From Myxococcales bacterium (lineage in GTDB: Bacteria; Myxococcota_A; Bradymonadia; UBA7976; UBA1532): 64,000 nucleotides of DNA. Below are positions 44,071 to 52,420 of the stretch, piece after piece; within the stretch, counting starts at the first letter, position 1; each line of letters opens with the position of its first letter. The position numbers were made by a program, and so were the translations under genes. Under the pieces are notes generated by a model. It searched no databases. It saw nothing but the letters and a program-made list of their open reading frames with translations, and had not been told where the DNA came from. The stretch lies in assembly GCA_020633555.1 (NCBI GenBank), contig JACKDL010000006.1, positions 164,611 to 228,610 on the forward strand, in the 5' to 3' direction.

Positions 44071-44883
44071 TCAGTCCCAGCGGGCGGCGAACTCGGCGGT
44101 GGTGCTCAGGCGCATGCCCAGAGCGGTCATGTCCTGGACGAACTGGTCCTGCAGGGCCTCGAAGCCGGGCACCGGGCTGGTGGCGTCGGTGAGCAGCACC
44201 ATCTTGCGCACGTAGCTGGGGTCGCTGAAGCGGGCCACGATGTCGCGCACGGTGTTGGCCAGGCAGTGGCTGCCGGCCTCACCCGCCAGCAGGATCAGGT
44301 CGGCCTGCTCCAGGGTGTCGATGAGCCGGGTGTTCACCTGCGTGTCGGGGTCGGCCGGATCGGGCACCTCGGCCTGCACCGCCGAGAAGTGCTCGGTCCA
44401 CAGGTTGCTGCCCTTGGTCACGTAGTCCACCACCGCGAAGCGCTTCTCCTCCCAGCCGCGCAGGGCGTCGAAGAGGGCGGGCACCACGTTGTGGCCCTGG
44501 CTGCCGATGAGGCAGTGCGGGGGCCAGATGACGTGCGGGTAGCGGCCGCCGGTCTCCAGGGCCCGCAGGTACTGCAGCGCCCGGCCGCGGGCCACGGGCA
44601 GGGTGGTGCTCCAGCGGCCCGCCTCCACCTCGGCGTAGGTGATCTGGGTGAACGGCGCGGGGTGGTTGCCCGCGCTGTCGCGCCAGAAGGTGGGGTGGGC
44701 GATGTCCACCGGGTGGTGGCTGTCGAGGGTCACGTGGATGTCGTCGAGGCGGTCGCGCACCCGCTCCACGAAGCGGGCCAGGCGGGCCATGTCGGCGTCG
44801 GCGCCGGGCACGAACAGGCTGCCCTGCGCGGGGTCGCAGAAGTCGTTCTGGGGGTCGATGACGAGCAGGTGGACGCGAGCCAT
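44071..44883 (-). CDS. Isochorismatase-fold cysteine hydrolase (nicotinamidase-like)
   Basis: A 270-aa cytoplasmic hydrolase of the isochorismatase/nicotinamidase fold. The catalytic Asp is in LLVIDPQNDFC, the Lys in DYVTKGSNL and the nucleophile Cys in GEAGSHCLANTV. HVTLDSHHPVDIAHP supplies metal-ligand His residues as in PncA. The spacing and DxH pattern favour a nicotinamidase-type amide hydrolase, but the protein is longer than PncA (about 213 aa). ATG 44883 follows GGAGGCC. It is first gene of the minus-strand run hydrolase-vWA-PP2C-kinase, so NAD or nicotinamide turnover may be tied to the triad. Confidence 0.8.
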   Translation of the reverse strand: MARVHLLVIDPQNDFCDPAQGSLFVPGADADMARLARFVERVRDRLDDIHVTLDSHHPVDIAHPTFWRDSAGNHPAPFTQITYAEVEAGRWSTTLPVARGRALQYLRALETGGRYPHVIWPPHCLIGSQGHNVVPALFDALRGWEEKRFAVVDYVTKGSNLWTEHFSAVQAEVPDPADPDTQVNTRLIDTLEQADLILLAGEAGSHCLANTVRDIVARFSDPSYVRKMVLLTDATSPVPGFEALQDQFVQDMTALGMRLSTTAEFAARWD

Positions 44884-44906
44884 TTGGGCCTCCGGTCAGT
44901 CCGTTT

Positions 44907-44924
44907 TGTCGCTTAGCTGCGACA
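44907..44924. promoter_or_regulatory. Perfect 6-bp dyad, probable operator
   Basis: TGTCGCTTAGCTGCGACA is a perfect inverted repeat (TGTCGC/GCGACA around a 6-bp centre), 24 bp upstream of the hydrolase-triad operon start at 44883. Position and symmetry fit a dimeric repressor or activator site. No regulator gene is adjacent. Confidence 0.5.
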
Positions 44925-44993
44925 TGCATAAAAGTAAGCGCAGGGGTTTGATGCGCAAGCGCAAAAAGTGCGAGCCGGGTGCTTTTATGTGCA
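44925..44993. repeat. Inverted repeat in the AT-richer divergent control region
   Basis: TGCATAAAAG (44925-44934) and CTTTTATGTGCA (44982-44993) are inverted copies differing by a 2-bp insertion, 47 bp apart. Between them lies CGCAAGCGC-type sequence with GATGCGCAAGCGC. The block abuts the dyad at 44907-44924. The whole 229-bp spacer between the hydrolase and rhomboid genes is less GC-rich than its surroundings and has no ORF. It probably holds both divergent promoters. Confidence 0.45.
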
Positions 44994-45112
44994 ACGCATT
45001 GAAGTTGTTGGGGGAATCGGTGAGGGTGCCCTCGACATCCACCCGGGGCAGGGCGCCATTGCCCCGGCCCATGGGCCACAGGCACCCTGAGCCGCCCACC
45101 CCCCGGAGGCCC

Positions 45113-46531
45113 ATGACCGACCGCCCCTCCCGCCGCCGGCGCCTGCCCCGCGACGTGCGCCAGGCCCTCCGCCGCCCCGCGCGGACCACGGTGTGGCTGG
45201 TGGCGTCGCTGGTGGGCGTGTTCCTGCTTCAGCTCAAGGTGGACGCCCTGACGAGCGTGCTGGCGATGATCCGGCTGGGGGCCAACGTGCCGCCGTTGGT
45301 CTGGGCCGGGGAGTGGTGGCGGCTGGTGTCGGCCAACTTCCTGCACGGCAGCGCGCTGCACATCGCCTTCAACGGCTGGGCCCTGTGGGTGCTGGGGGGG
45401 CTGCTGGAGCGCATGCTCGACGGGCGGCGCCTGCTGCTGCTGTACCTGGTGTCGGCCCTGGGCGGCGCCCTGGCCAGCACCCTGTTCTCGGGGGCGCTGC
45501 TGGCGGTGGGCGCCAGCACGGCGGTGTTCGGCCTGCTGGGCGGCCTGGCGGCGGTGCAGTGGCGGCTGGGCCCGGCCATGCCGGATGTGTTCCGCCAGTC
45601 TCGCCGCTGGTGGTGGCTGGTGTTGGGCATCAACGGGGCCATCTCGTTCCTGGTGCCCAACGTGGACGCGGCGGCCCACGTGGGCGGGTTCGCCGCCGGC
45701 GGCCTGCTGGGCCTGGTGCTGGTGGGCCCGCGGCGGCCGCTGATGGCCCGCACGGACCACCCCGGCGTGCTCGGCGCGCTGTTCGCCATGCTGGCGGTCT
45801 TTGGCTTCGGGTTGGGGCAGGCGTACCTGGGGGCGGTGGGCTTCGATGACGGGGCCAGCGCCCGGGCGCTGCGGGCGGTGGCGGCCCACGACGAGGCGCC
45901 CCCCGAGGTGCTCAACGAGCTGGCCTGGACCCTGGCGCTCGACAAGCGGGCGGGCCGGCAGACGCTGGAGGCCGCGGCGCAGACCGCCCAGGTGGCGGTG
46001 GATCGGGCCGAGGCCGAGGGCAGCCCCAGCGACCACGTGCGCGACACGCTGGCCACGGTGCAGTCCCGGCTGGGCGAGCCCCAGGCGGCGGGCGCCACCG
46101 AGCTGGGCGCGCTGGTGGAGGCGCCCCGGCCCTTCTACGCCACTCAGCTCGGCCGGTTCCTGGTGGGGGCGCCCAAGCCCGCGTGGCTGGAGGGGGCCCC
46201 GCAGGCCCGGCCCGGGGGGCAGCGGGTGATCCTGCCCGCCGGCCGGCCGGCCGCGGCCACGGCGCTGGTGGCGCGGGTCCACCGGCAGCGCAGCCCGGCT
46301 GGGGTGTGGGTGGGCGTGGTGGATGCGCAGTCGGCGGACGCCCTGCTGCGGGCCACCGGCTCGCCGTCGCTGCCCGATGATGTGCGGCTGGAGGTGCTGG
46401 GCGCGCTGCCCGCGCCCGAAGACTGGATCGAGCCCGGCCGCTGGCGCTGGTGGCGGGACGACCCCGAAGCGCTGGCCCTGGAGGCGCTGGAGGTGGTGGG
46501 CCCCTCAGCGGCGCTCGGCGGTGGCAGCTAG
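45113..46531 (+). CDS. Rhomboid intramembrane serine protease with C-terminal extension
   Basis: A 472-aa inner-membrane protease. Six hydrophobic segments lie in residues 27-235. Family features are EWWRLVSANFLHGS, HIAFN (His83 and Asn87, oxyanion side), the nucleophile Ser135 in GASTAVFG and the catalytic His189 in AAHVGGFAAG. It would cleave transmembrane or membrane-proximal substrates. The C-terminal half (about 240-472) is a soluble helical extension, beginning with a possible TPR-like pair (EVLNELAWTLALDKRAG). ATG 45113 has GGAGG ahead. It is divergent from the triad operon. Confidence 0.9.
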   Translation: MTDRPSRRRRLPRDVRQALRRPARTTVWLVASLVGVFLLQLKVDALTSVLAMIRLGANVPPLVWAGEWWRLVSANFLHGSALHIAFNGWALWVLGGLLERMLDGRRLLLLYLVSALGGALASTLFSGALLAVGASTAVFGLLGGLAAVQWRLGPAMPDVFRQSRRWWWLVLGINGAISFLVPNVDAAAHVGGFAAGGLLGLVLVGPRRPLMARTDHPGVLGALFAMLAVFGFGLGQAYLGAVGFDDGASARALRAVAAHDEAPPEVLNELAWTLALDKRAGRQTLEAAAQTAQVAVDRAEAEGSPSDHVRDTLATVQSRLGEPQAAGATELGALVEAPRPFYATQLGRFLVGAPKPAWLEGAPQARPGGQRVILPAGRPAAATALVARVHRQRSPAGVWVGVVDAQSADALLRATGSPSLPDDVRLEVLGALPAPEDWIEPGRWRWWRDDPEALALEALEVVGPSAALGGGS

Positions 46532-47707
46532 GGGCGCGGCCTCGGCGTCCTCGAGCCAGCCGAAGGCGTCCACGTCGCCCATGAGCGCGGCCCGGAACAG
46601 GGCCACGAGCTGGCCGGCCACGTAGCGGCGCATGGGCGTCCTGGGCTCGGGCCCGCGGGGGCAGGCCAGGCACAGCAGCCCGCAGTCATCGTCCAGCATG
46701 TCGTTGTGGCCGAAGTCGGTGGCCACCCCATGCCAGATGGGCCCGGGCGTGCGGGTGTAGAACCGCACGTGGGCGTCCCCCTCGGGGGCGCAGGCGGGGC
46801 TCAAGAAGCCCACCGACTCGCGGCCCAGCCCGGTGCCGATGATGAGCTTGGGGATGCCCCCGAAGTCCAAGTCCAGGTCCAGCACCCGGGCCTCGCCGCC
46901 CAGCGGGCCGCCCTGGCCGTCCACGGGATCCACGCCTGCGATGGCGCGGGCCCGGTCGGCGCCGGCGCTCAAGAGCAGCCAGGTGACCTTGCCGCCGCGG
47001 CTGTGGCCGGCGATGCCCGGCGCGCCGGGCGCCAGCGGCACGTCCACCAGGTCGCCCAGGCCGTCGTCGATCCAGGCCAGCACCTGCTGCGCGGCGGCGG
47101 CCTCCTCGGCGGCGGTGGGCTTGCCCAGGGGGATGCCGTCGGCGGGGTACATCTGCGGGGCCACCACCACGAAGCCGTGGCTGGCCAGGTGGGTGAGCAG
47201 GTCGGTGTACAGGCCCACGTCGAGCAGGAAGCCGTGCTGCCACAGCACCACCGGGGCCTGGGCGGCGCCCACGGGCTCGTAGATCTCGGCGGCCTTGGGC
47301 GCGCCCTCGGCGCCCTGATCCACCCGGGCGCGGCGGACCTCGTAAGGGCCCGGATCGTAGACGCTGCCGGCCGGGGGCAGGGGGGCCATGTCGGCGGGTT
47401 CGGCGTCGGGCGGCGCCAGGTCGGGGGCCAGCATGTCCTCGGCCGCCATGTCGGCGGGTGGGCCCGCGTCGGGGGGCGGGGCCTGGTCGAGCGGGGCCTG
47501 GTCGGGCAGGGCCTGATCCCGGGGCTGGGCGTCCGCGGGGGCCAGGTCGGGGGCGGAGCCCCGGTCGGTCACGGCGCCGTCGGGCTCGAAGGCCGCGTCG
47601 GCGCGGCCCGAGCCGTTGAAGGACCCGGCGTCGGTGGCGGGAGCGGGCTCATCTTCGCCGCAAGCGAAGGCGAGCAGGCAGAACAGCAGGGGGAGTGCGC
47701 GCTTCAT
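46505..47707 (-). CDS. Stalked lipoprotein alpha/beta-hydrolase (chlorophyllase-like)
   Basis: A 400-aa lipoprotein (lipobox LLAFAC, Cys16). Residues about 20-110 are an Asp/Ala/Pro stalk (APDLAPADAQPRDQALPDQA). The catalytic domain then has VVLWQHGFLLD (oxyanion), the nucleophile elbow GHSRGGK, GVDPVDG and a late His in HGVATDFGHNDML. The layout resembles chlorophyllase/dienelactone-type esterases of the PF12740/PF07224 kind, so ester hydrolysis at the cell surface is inferred. The substrate is unknown. Several Cys near the C-terminus (DDDCGLLCLAC) may form disulfides. The 3' end overlaps the convergent rhomboid gene by 27 bp. Confidence 0.78.
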   Translation of the reverse strand: MKRALPLLFCLLAFACGEDEPAPATDAGSFNGSGRADAAFEPDGAVTDRGSAPDLAPADAQPRDQALPDQAPLDQAPPPDAGPPADMAAEDMLAPDLAPPDAEPADMAPLPPAGSVYDPGPYEVRRARVDQGAEGAPKAAEIYEPVGAAQAPVVLWQHGFLLDVGLYTDLLTHLASHGFVVVAPQMYPADGIPLGKPTAAEEAAAAQQVLAWIDDGLGDLVDVPLAPGAPGIAGHSRGGKVTWLLLSAGADRARAIAGVDPVDGQGGPLGGEARVLDLDLDFGGIPKLIIGTGLGRESVGFLSPACAPEGDAHVRFYTRTPGPIWHGVATDFGHNDMLDDDCGLLCLACPRGPEPRTPMRRYVAGQLVALFRAALMGDVDAFGWLEDAEAAPLAATAERR

Positions 47708-47760
47708 GGGCGGAAGATACGCGGCCGGCGAGCCGGTCGCGACTCCGCGACGCGGGGGGC

Positions 47761-48624
47761 TCAGGGGGCGTCGGCGGCGAAGGTGTCACAGGCGGCCACC
47801 TGGCCCGTGCTGAACCCCTGCTTGAACCAGCGCACCCGCTGGGCCGAGGACCCGTGGGTCCACGACTCGGGCCGCACCCGCTGGCCGGCCCCCTGCTGCA
47901 GGGTGTCGTCGCCGATGGCGCGGGCGGCGTTCAGCCCCTCCTCCAGGTCGCCGGGCTCCAGCAGCTTGCGCTCGCGGTGGGCGTAGTGGGCCCACACCCC
48001 GGCGTAGCAGTCGGCCTGCAGCTCCTGGCGCACCGACAGGGCGTTGCCCTCGGCCTCCGACAGGCGCTTGCGCTGGGCGTGGACCTTCGCCGACACGCCG
48101 GTGAGGTTCTGGATGTGGTGGCCGATCTCGTGGGCCACCACGTAGGCGCGGGCGAAGTCGCCCGGCGCGCCCAGGCGGCGTTCGAGCTGCTGGAAGAAGC
48201 TCAGGTCCAGATACGCCTTGCGGTCGCCCGGGCAGTAGAAAGGGCCCACGGCCTTGGACTGGAAGCCGCAGGCCGAGTCCACGCCGTCCGAGAACACCAC
48301 CAGCTTGGGCATCTGGTAGCGCTGGCCCTGGGCCTCGAAGAGCTTCGTCCAGGTGATCTCGGTGTCCTTCAGGATCACCGACACGAAGTCGAACTGGGCC
48401 TGCTCCTCGGGGCTGCGGGGCGCGGCGGCCTGGGCCGGGCCGCCGGTGGGCTGGCCCCCGGTCAGGCCGAGCAGGGGCCCCACGTCCAGGCCCAGCAGGG
48501 CGCCGACGATCGCCACCACCAGGGCCACGCCGCCGCCCAACTTCGCCTTGCCCGACAGGCCGCCGGCCTGCCCGCCGCGGCGGTCCTCGATGTGCTCGCT
48601 GCCTTGCCGTCCCTTCCAGCGCAT
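47761..48624 (-). CDS. ypfJ: YpfJ-type neutral zinc metallopeptidase
   Basis: A 287-aa membrane-anchored protein: charged N-terminus MRWKGRQGSEHIEDRRGG, one transmembrane segment (about residues 30-53), a short linker, then the conserved domain. The zinc motif HEIGHH is at 165-170 with a third ligand Glu in QELQADCYAG (about 201). ACGFQSKAVGPFYCPGD is the family signature. Length and layout are the same as E. coli YpfJ (287 aa). The protease substrate is unknown. ATG 48624 follows GAGGAG. Confidence 0.93.
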   Translation of the reverse strand: MRWKGRQGSEHIEDRRGGQAGGLSGKAKLGGGVALVVAIVGALLGLDVGPLLGLTGGQPTGGPAQAAAPRSPEEQAQFDFVSVILKDTEITWTKLFEAQGQRYQMPKLVVFSDGVDSACGFQSKAVGPFYCPGDRKAYLDLSFFQQLERRLGAPGDFARAYVVAHEIGHHIQNLTGVSAKVHAQRKRLSEAEGNALSVRQELQADCYAGVWAHYAHRERKLLEPGDLEEGLNAARAIGDDTLQQGAGQRVRPESWTHGSSAQRVRWFKQGFSTGQVAACDTFAADAP

Positions 48625-48683
48625 GGGGTCTCCTCAGGTGGGGTGAGCGGGTCCGGCCCTGGGACCGGTGGGGCCCGCGAAGG

Positions 48684-50702
48684 TCACAGGGCGCAGGCCA
48701 CCTCAGTGCCCTGGCGGATGGCGCGCTTGGCGTCCAGCTCGGCGGCCACGTCGGCGCCGCCGATGCGCTGCACCGGGATGCCGGCGGCCTGCAGCTCGGC
48801 CTCGAGCGGGTGGAAGGGCACCTGGCCCGCGCACACGATGACGTGGTCCACCGGCAGCACCCGCGGCTGGCCGGCCACCTCCAGGTGCAGCCCGGCGTCA
48901 TCCACCTTCAGGTAGGTGCACTGCGCCAGCATCTCCACCCCCTTGGCTTTCAGGCTGCTGCGGTGGATCCAGCCGGTGGTCTTGCCCAGGTTGGCGCCCA
49001 GCTTGCCCGGGCGGCGCTGGCACAGGGTGATCTGGCGGTCGACGGGGTGGGGCTTGGGCTCGGTGAGCCCGCCGGGGGCGGCGAGGCTGGTGTCGATGCC
49101 CCACTCGGCGTAGTAGCCCTGGGCGCTCTCGTCGGGCTGCTTGTGGGCCAGGAACTCGGCCACGTCGAAGCCGATGCCGCCCGCACCGATGATGGCCACC
49201 CGATCGCCCACGGGGGCGTCGTCGCGCAGCACATCCAGGTAGCTCAGCACCTTGGGGTGGTCGCCGCCGGGCAGGTTGACGTGGCGCGGGCTGACGCCCG
49301 TGGCCAGCACCACGTGGTCGAAGCCACCGTCCTTCAGGGCCTGAGCGGTGGCGCGGGTGCCCAGCCGCACGGTCACCCCCGTCTCGGCCAGACGGTGCTC
49401 GAAGTAGCGCAGGGTGTGCTCGAACTCGGCCTTGCCGGGGATGCGCTTCGCCAGGTTGAACTGCCCGCCGATGCGGTCGCTGGCCTCGAACAGGGTGACC
49501 TGATGGCCGCGCTGGGCGGCGGTGGTGGCGCAGGCCAGGCCGGCGGGGCCGGCCCCCACCACGGCCACCCGGCGGGGGGTGGCGGCGTGCTCCACCCGCC
49601 ACTCGGCCTCGTAGGCGGCGAAGGGGTTCACCAGGCAGGTCGCGCGCTTGCGCTCGAACACGTGGTCCAGGCAGGCCTGGTTGCAGGCGATGCAGGTGTT
49701 GATGCGCTCGGGGTGGGCGGCGGCGGCCTTGTTCACCCAGTCGGGATCGGCCAGGAAGGGCCGCGCCATGGACACCATGTCGGCGTCGCCGGTGGCCAGC
49801 ACGCGCTCGGCCACGTCGGGCATGTTGATGCGGTTGCTGGTGACCAGCGGGATGGCCACCTCGCCCTTCAGCCGGCGGGTGACCCACGAGAAGGCGGCGG
49901 GGGGCACCAGCGTGGCGATGGTGGGCACCCGCGCCTCGTGCCAGCCGATGCCGGTGTTGATGATGGTGGCCCCGGCGGCCTCGACGCGCTTCGCCAGCTC
50001 CACCACCTCGGCCCAGGGGGCACCGCCCTCGACCAGATCCAGCATGCTCAGGCGGTAGATGAGGATGAACTCGGGGCCCACGGCGGCCCGCACCGCCTTG
50101 ACGATCTCGACGGGCAGGCGGGCGCGGTTCTCGAAGTCGCCGCCCCAGCGATCGCCGCGCTTGTTGGTGCGGTCCACCGTGAACTGGTTGATCAGGTAGC
50201 CCTCGCTGCCCATGACCTCGACGCCGTCGTAGCCGGCGAGCTGGGCCAGGGCCGCGCAGTTGGCGAAGGCCTTGATGGTGCGTTTGATGCCGCCCTCGCC
50301 CAGCTTGCGGGGCTTGAACCACGAGATGGGGGACTTGAGCGCCGACGCCGACACCGCCAGCGGGTGATACGCGTAGCGGCCGGCGTGGAGGATCTGGAGG
50401 GCGATCTTGCCGCCGGCCTCGTGCACGGGCGCGGTGATCCGCCGGTGGGCCTTGGCCTCGCTCTTGGTGCTGAGCTTGCCGGCGAAGGGCTTGGCCCAGC
50501 CCTCGCGGTTGGGGGCGAAGCCGCCGGTGACCATGAGCCCCACGCCCCCCTCGGCCCGGCGAGCGAAGTAGGCGCCCAGCTTGTCGAAGCTGCCCCGCTC
50601 GTCCTCCAGGCCGATGTGCATCGAGCCCATGAGCACCCGGTTCTTCAGGGCGGTGAAGCCCAGGTCCAGGGGCTCGAGCAGGTGGGGGTAGGGCGTGGAC
50701 AT
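48684..50702 (-). CDS. fadH: NADPH-dependent 2,4-dienoyl-CoA reductase
   Basis: A 672-aa flavo-iron-sulfur enzyme, the same length as E. coli FadH. It reduces 2,4-dienoyl-CoA during beta-oxidation of unsaturated fatty acids. The N-terminal TIM barrel of the old yellow enzyme family binds FMN (FTALKNRVLMGSMH, GYDGVEVMGSEGYLINQF). The [4Fe-4S] ligands are in CIACNQACLD and ATCLVNP. The FAD/NADPH half has VAVVGAGPAGLACA and VAIIGAGGIGFDVAEF. ATG 50702 is chosen from GGAGGCC ahead of it, and an in-frame start 114 nt upstream reads through the divergent control region. Confidence 0.96.
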   Translation of the reverse strand: MSTPYPHLLEPLDLGFTALKNRVLMGSMHIGLEDERGSFDKLGAYFARRAEGGVGLMVTGGFAPNREGWAKPFAGKLSTKSEAKAHRRITAPVHEAGGKIALQILHAGRYAYHPLAVSASALKSPISWFKPRKLGEGGIKRTIKAFANCAALAQLAGYDGVEVMGSEGYLINQFTVDRTNKRGDRWGGDFENRARLPVEIVKAVRAAVGPEFILIYRLSMLDLVEGGAPWAEVVELAKRVEAAGATIINTGIGWHEARVPTIATLVPPAAFSWVTRRLKGEVAIPLVTSNRINMPDVAERVLATGDADMVSMARPFLADPDWVNKAAAAHPERINTCIACNQACLDHVFERKRATCLVNPFAAYEAEWRVEHAATPRRVAVVGAGPAGLACATTAAQRGHQVTLFEASDRIGGQFNLAKRIPGKAEFEHTLRYFEHRLAETGVTVRLGTRATAQALKDGGFDHVVLATGVSPRHVNLPGGDHPKVLSYLDVLRDDAPVGDRVAIIGAGGIGFDVAEFLAHKQPDESAQGYYAEWGIDTSLAAPGGLTEPKPHPVDRQITLCQRRPGKLGANLGKTTGWIHRSSLKAKGVEMLAQCTYLKVDDAGLHLEVAGQPRVLPVDHVIVCAGQVPFHPLEAELQAAGIPVQRIGGADVAAELDAKRAIRQGTEVACAL

Positions 50703-50814
50703 GGCGGCCTCCGGGGCGGTGCAGGGCCGGAGTCTGCCAGGGCGCGGCACGCCGGGGAACCGCCGGCGGCGAGCGGCCTTGTATGGATCGGGCGGGTGGC
50801 CTTCAATCGGGGCC

Positions 50815-52404
50815 ATGGCACAGCGACTCGTGATGGCCGCGGCGTGCGCGCTGCTGGCGGGGTGTGTGGCCTTCGACCGGGCCGAGGTGGGCGCCTTTCA
50901 GCCGCCCGATGGCGCCCGGCCGGTGGACGCTGCACTGGACGCGCGGCCGGCGGACGCCGGGCCCGATGGAGCGCCTGCGGATCGCGGGTTGGGCGATCGG
51001 GGCCCCGCGGACATGGCCGCCGACGCTGCGGCCGGGGACGCCGCCGCGCTGGACGGGGCGATCGCTGACGGCGAGCCGGCCGATCTGGCGCCCGCGGACG
51101 GTGGCCCGCCCGACGCTGCCGGGCCCGACGCCGGGCGGATCGATGGGGGCGGCGGCTGCGAGCCGGGCACCGTCGAGGCCTGCGGCGTGGCCGAGGGCCG
51201 TTGCCAGATCGGCTTGCGCACCTGCGGGCTGGACCGGGTGCTCGGCCCCTGCCAGGACGCCATCGGCCCCCGCGCCGAGATCTGCGACGGCGTGGACGAC
51301 GACTGCGACGGCCAGGTGGACGAGGCGGCCCCCTGCGAGGTGCCGGGGGGTCGGGCGGCCTGCGAGGCCGGGGCCTGCGTGTTCCAAGGCTGTGATCCGG
51401 GGCGCCACGACGCCGACGGCGCGCGGGCGAACGGCTGCGAGTTCGCGCTGGATCTGGTGTTGGGCGCGGATCTGGGCCCCGCCACGGCGGGGCCGTGGGC
51501 GGCGAGCGGCCCCGCAGGGCTGGCGGTGGCCTGGGGCGATGACGCGGGGCAGCTCCAGCTTGACGGCGTGGGCCCCCGGCGCACCGTGCCCTTCGATGTG
51601 GGGCGGTGCGAGCGTGTGGATGTGGTGCAGGGGCCTGCCGGCGCCTTCGCCACCTGCCAGACCAGCCAGAACCAGTGCCCGGTGCTGCGGTCGGCCTCCG
51701 AAGGCATCGATCTGCTGCCGTGCAGCGGGCCGCCGGCCCTCACCCCGGATCCGGCCGGCTTGTTCGGCATTCAGGGCGATGAGCTGCGCTGGCGACCCCT
51801 GGAGGGCGGTGAGCCCGAGCTGCGGTCGCGGCTGGGGAACGCCTGGCAGGCCAGCGTCGGGCCCGCGGCCTTCGGGCTGGACGGGGCGCCCTTCGCCATC
51901 GCGTACGAGCGGCGGGAGCGCCGAGCGCAGGTGGTGGGGCCCGACGGGGGGCGCCTGGACGCGGTGGGCGCGAGCCTGGCGGGCACCTGGCGGCAGCTCG
52001 GCGTGCACTGGCTGGGGGACGGGGACAGCCTGGCCGTGGTGACGTTGGTGAGCGACGACAGCCTGGTGCGCATGCGGACGACCCTGGGCGATCTGGTGGC
52101 CGATCAGCCCGTGGACGTGGCGGGCGGGTTGCTACCCGGCGGGGAATCGTTGGGGCGGCTGAGCAGCTTCGAAGGCGACGACGGGCGCCTGTGGATCATG
52201 GCCCACGCCCAGGGGGTGCCCGACGGCGAGATCCACGCCTTCATCTACGACCCCCAGGCCGCTGACGTCGAGGTGCTGACGCTGCGCTTCCCAGCGCTGG
52301 ACGGCGCCGACGAGCTGGCCTTCGTCCGGGGGCCAGCCGGCCTCGAGGTGGTGTTCCGCAAGGCCGGCCGGGCGCGGCGGGCGCGGCTGGTCGATGCCCC
52401 GTGA
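50815..52404 (+). CDS. MopE-like lipoprotein with Asp-rich stalk and a single repeat
   Basis: A 529-aa lipoprotein (lipobox LLAGC, Cys17). A long Asp/Ala/Pro stalk at about residues 25-118 is followed by one MopE-type repeat (CEPGTVEAC...CDGVDDDCDGQVDEA). The hinge GCDPGRHDADGARANGCEF is of the same kind as in the three paralogues near the left end. A beta-rich C-terminal domain of about 310 residues follows. It lacks the four-Cys module seen after the lipobox of the others. It looks like a reduced relative separated by 40 kb. The next gene begins 17 bp downstream, suggesting an operon. Confidence 0.78.
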   Translation: MAQRLVMAAACALLAGCVAFDRAEVGAFQPPDGARPVDAALDARPADAGPDGAPADRGLGDRGPADMAADAAAGDAAALDGAIADGEPADLAPADGGPPDAAGPDAGRIDGGGGCEPGTVEACGVAEGRCQIGLRTCGLDRVLGPCQDAIGPRAEICDGVDDDCDGQVDEAAPCEVPGGRAACEAGACVFQGCDPGRHDADGARANGCEFALDLVLGADLGPATAGPWAASGPAGLAVAWGDDAGQLQLDGVGPRRTVPFDVGRCERVDVVQGPAGAFATCQTSQNQCPVLRSASEGIDLLPCSGPPALTPDPAGLFGIQGDELRWRPLEGGEPELRSRLGNAWQASVGPAAFGLDGAPFAIAYERRERRAQVVGPDGGRLDAVGASLAGTWRQLGVHWLGDGDSLAVVTLVSDDSLVRMRTTLGDLVADQPVDVAGGLLPGGESLGRLSSFEGDDGRLWIMAHAQGVPDGEIHAFIYDPQAADVEVLTLRFPALDGADELAFVRGPAGLEVVFRKAGRARRARLVDAP

Positions 52405-52420
52405 TGCCTGGAGGCGGCCG

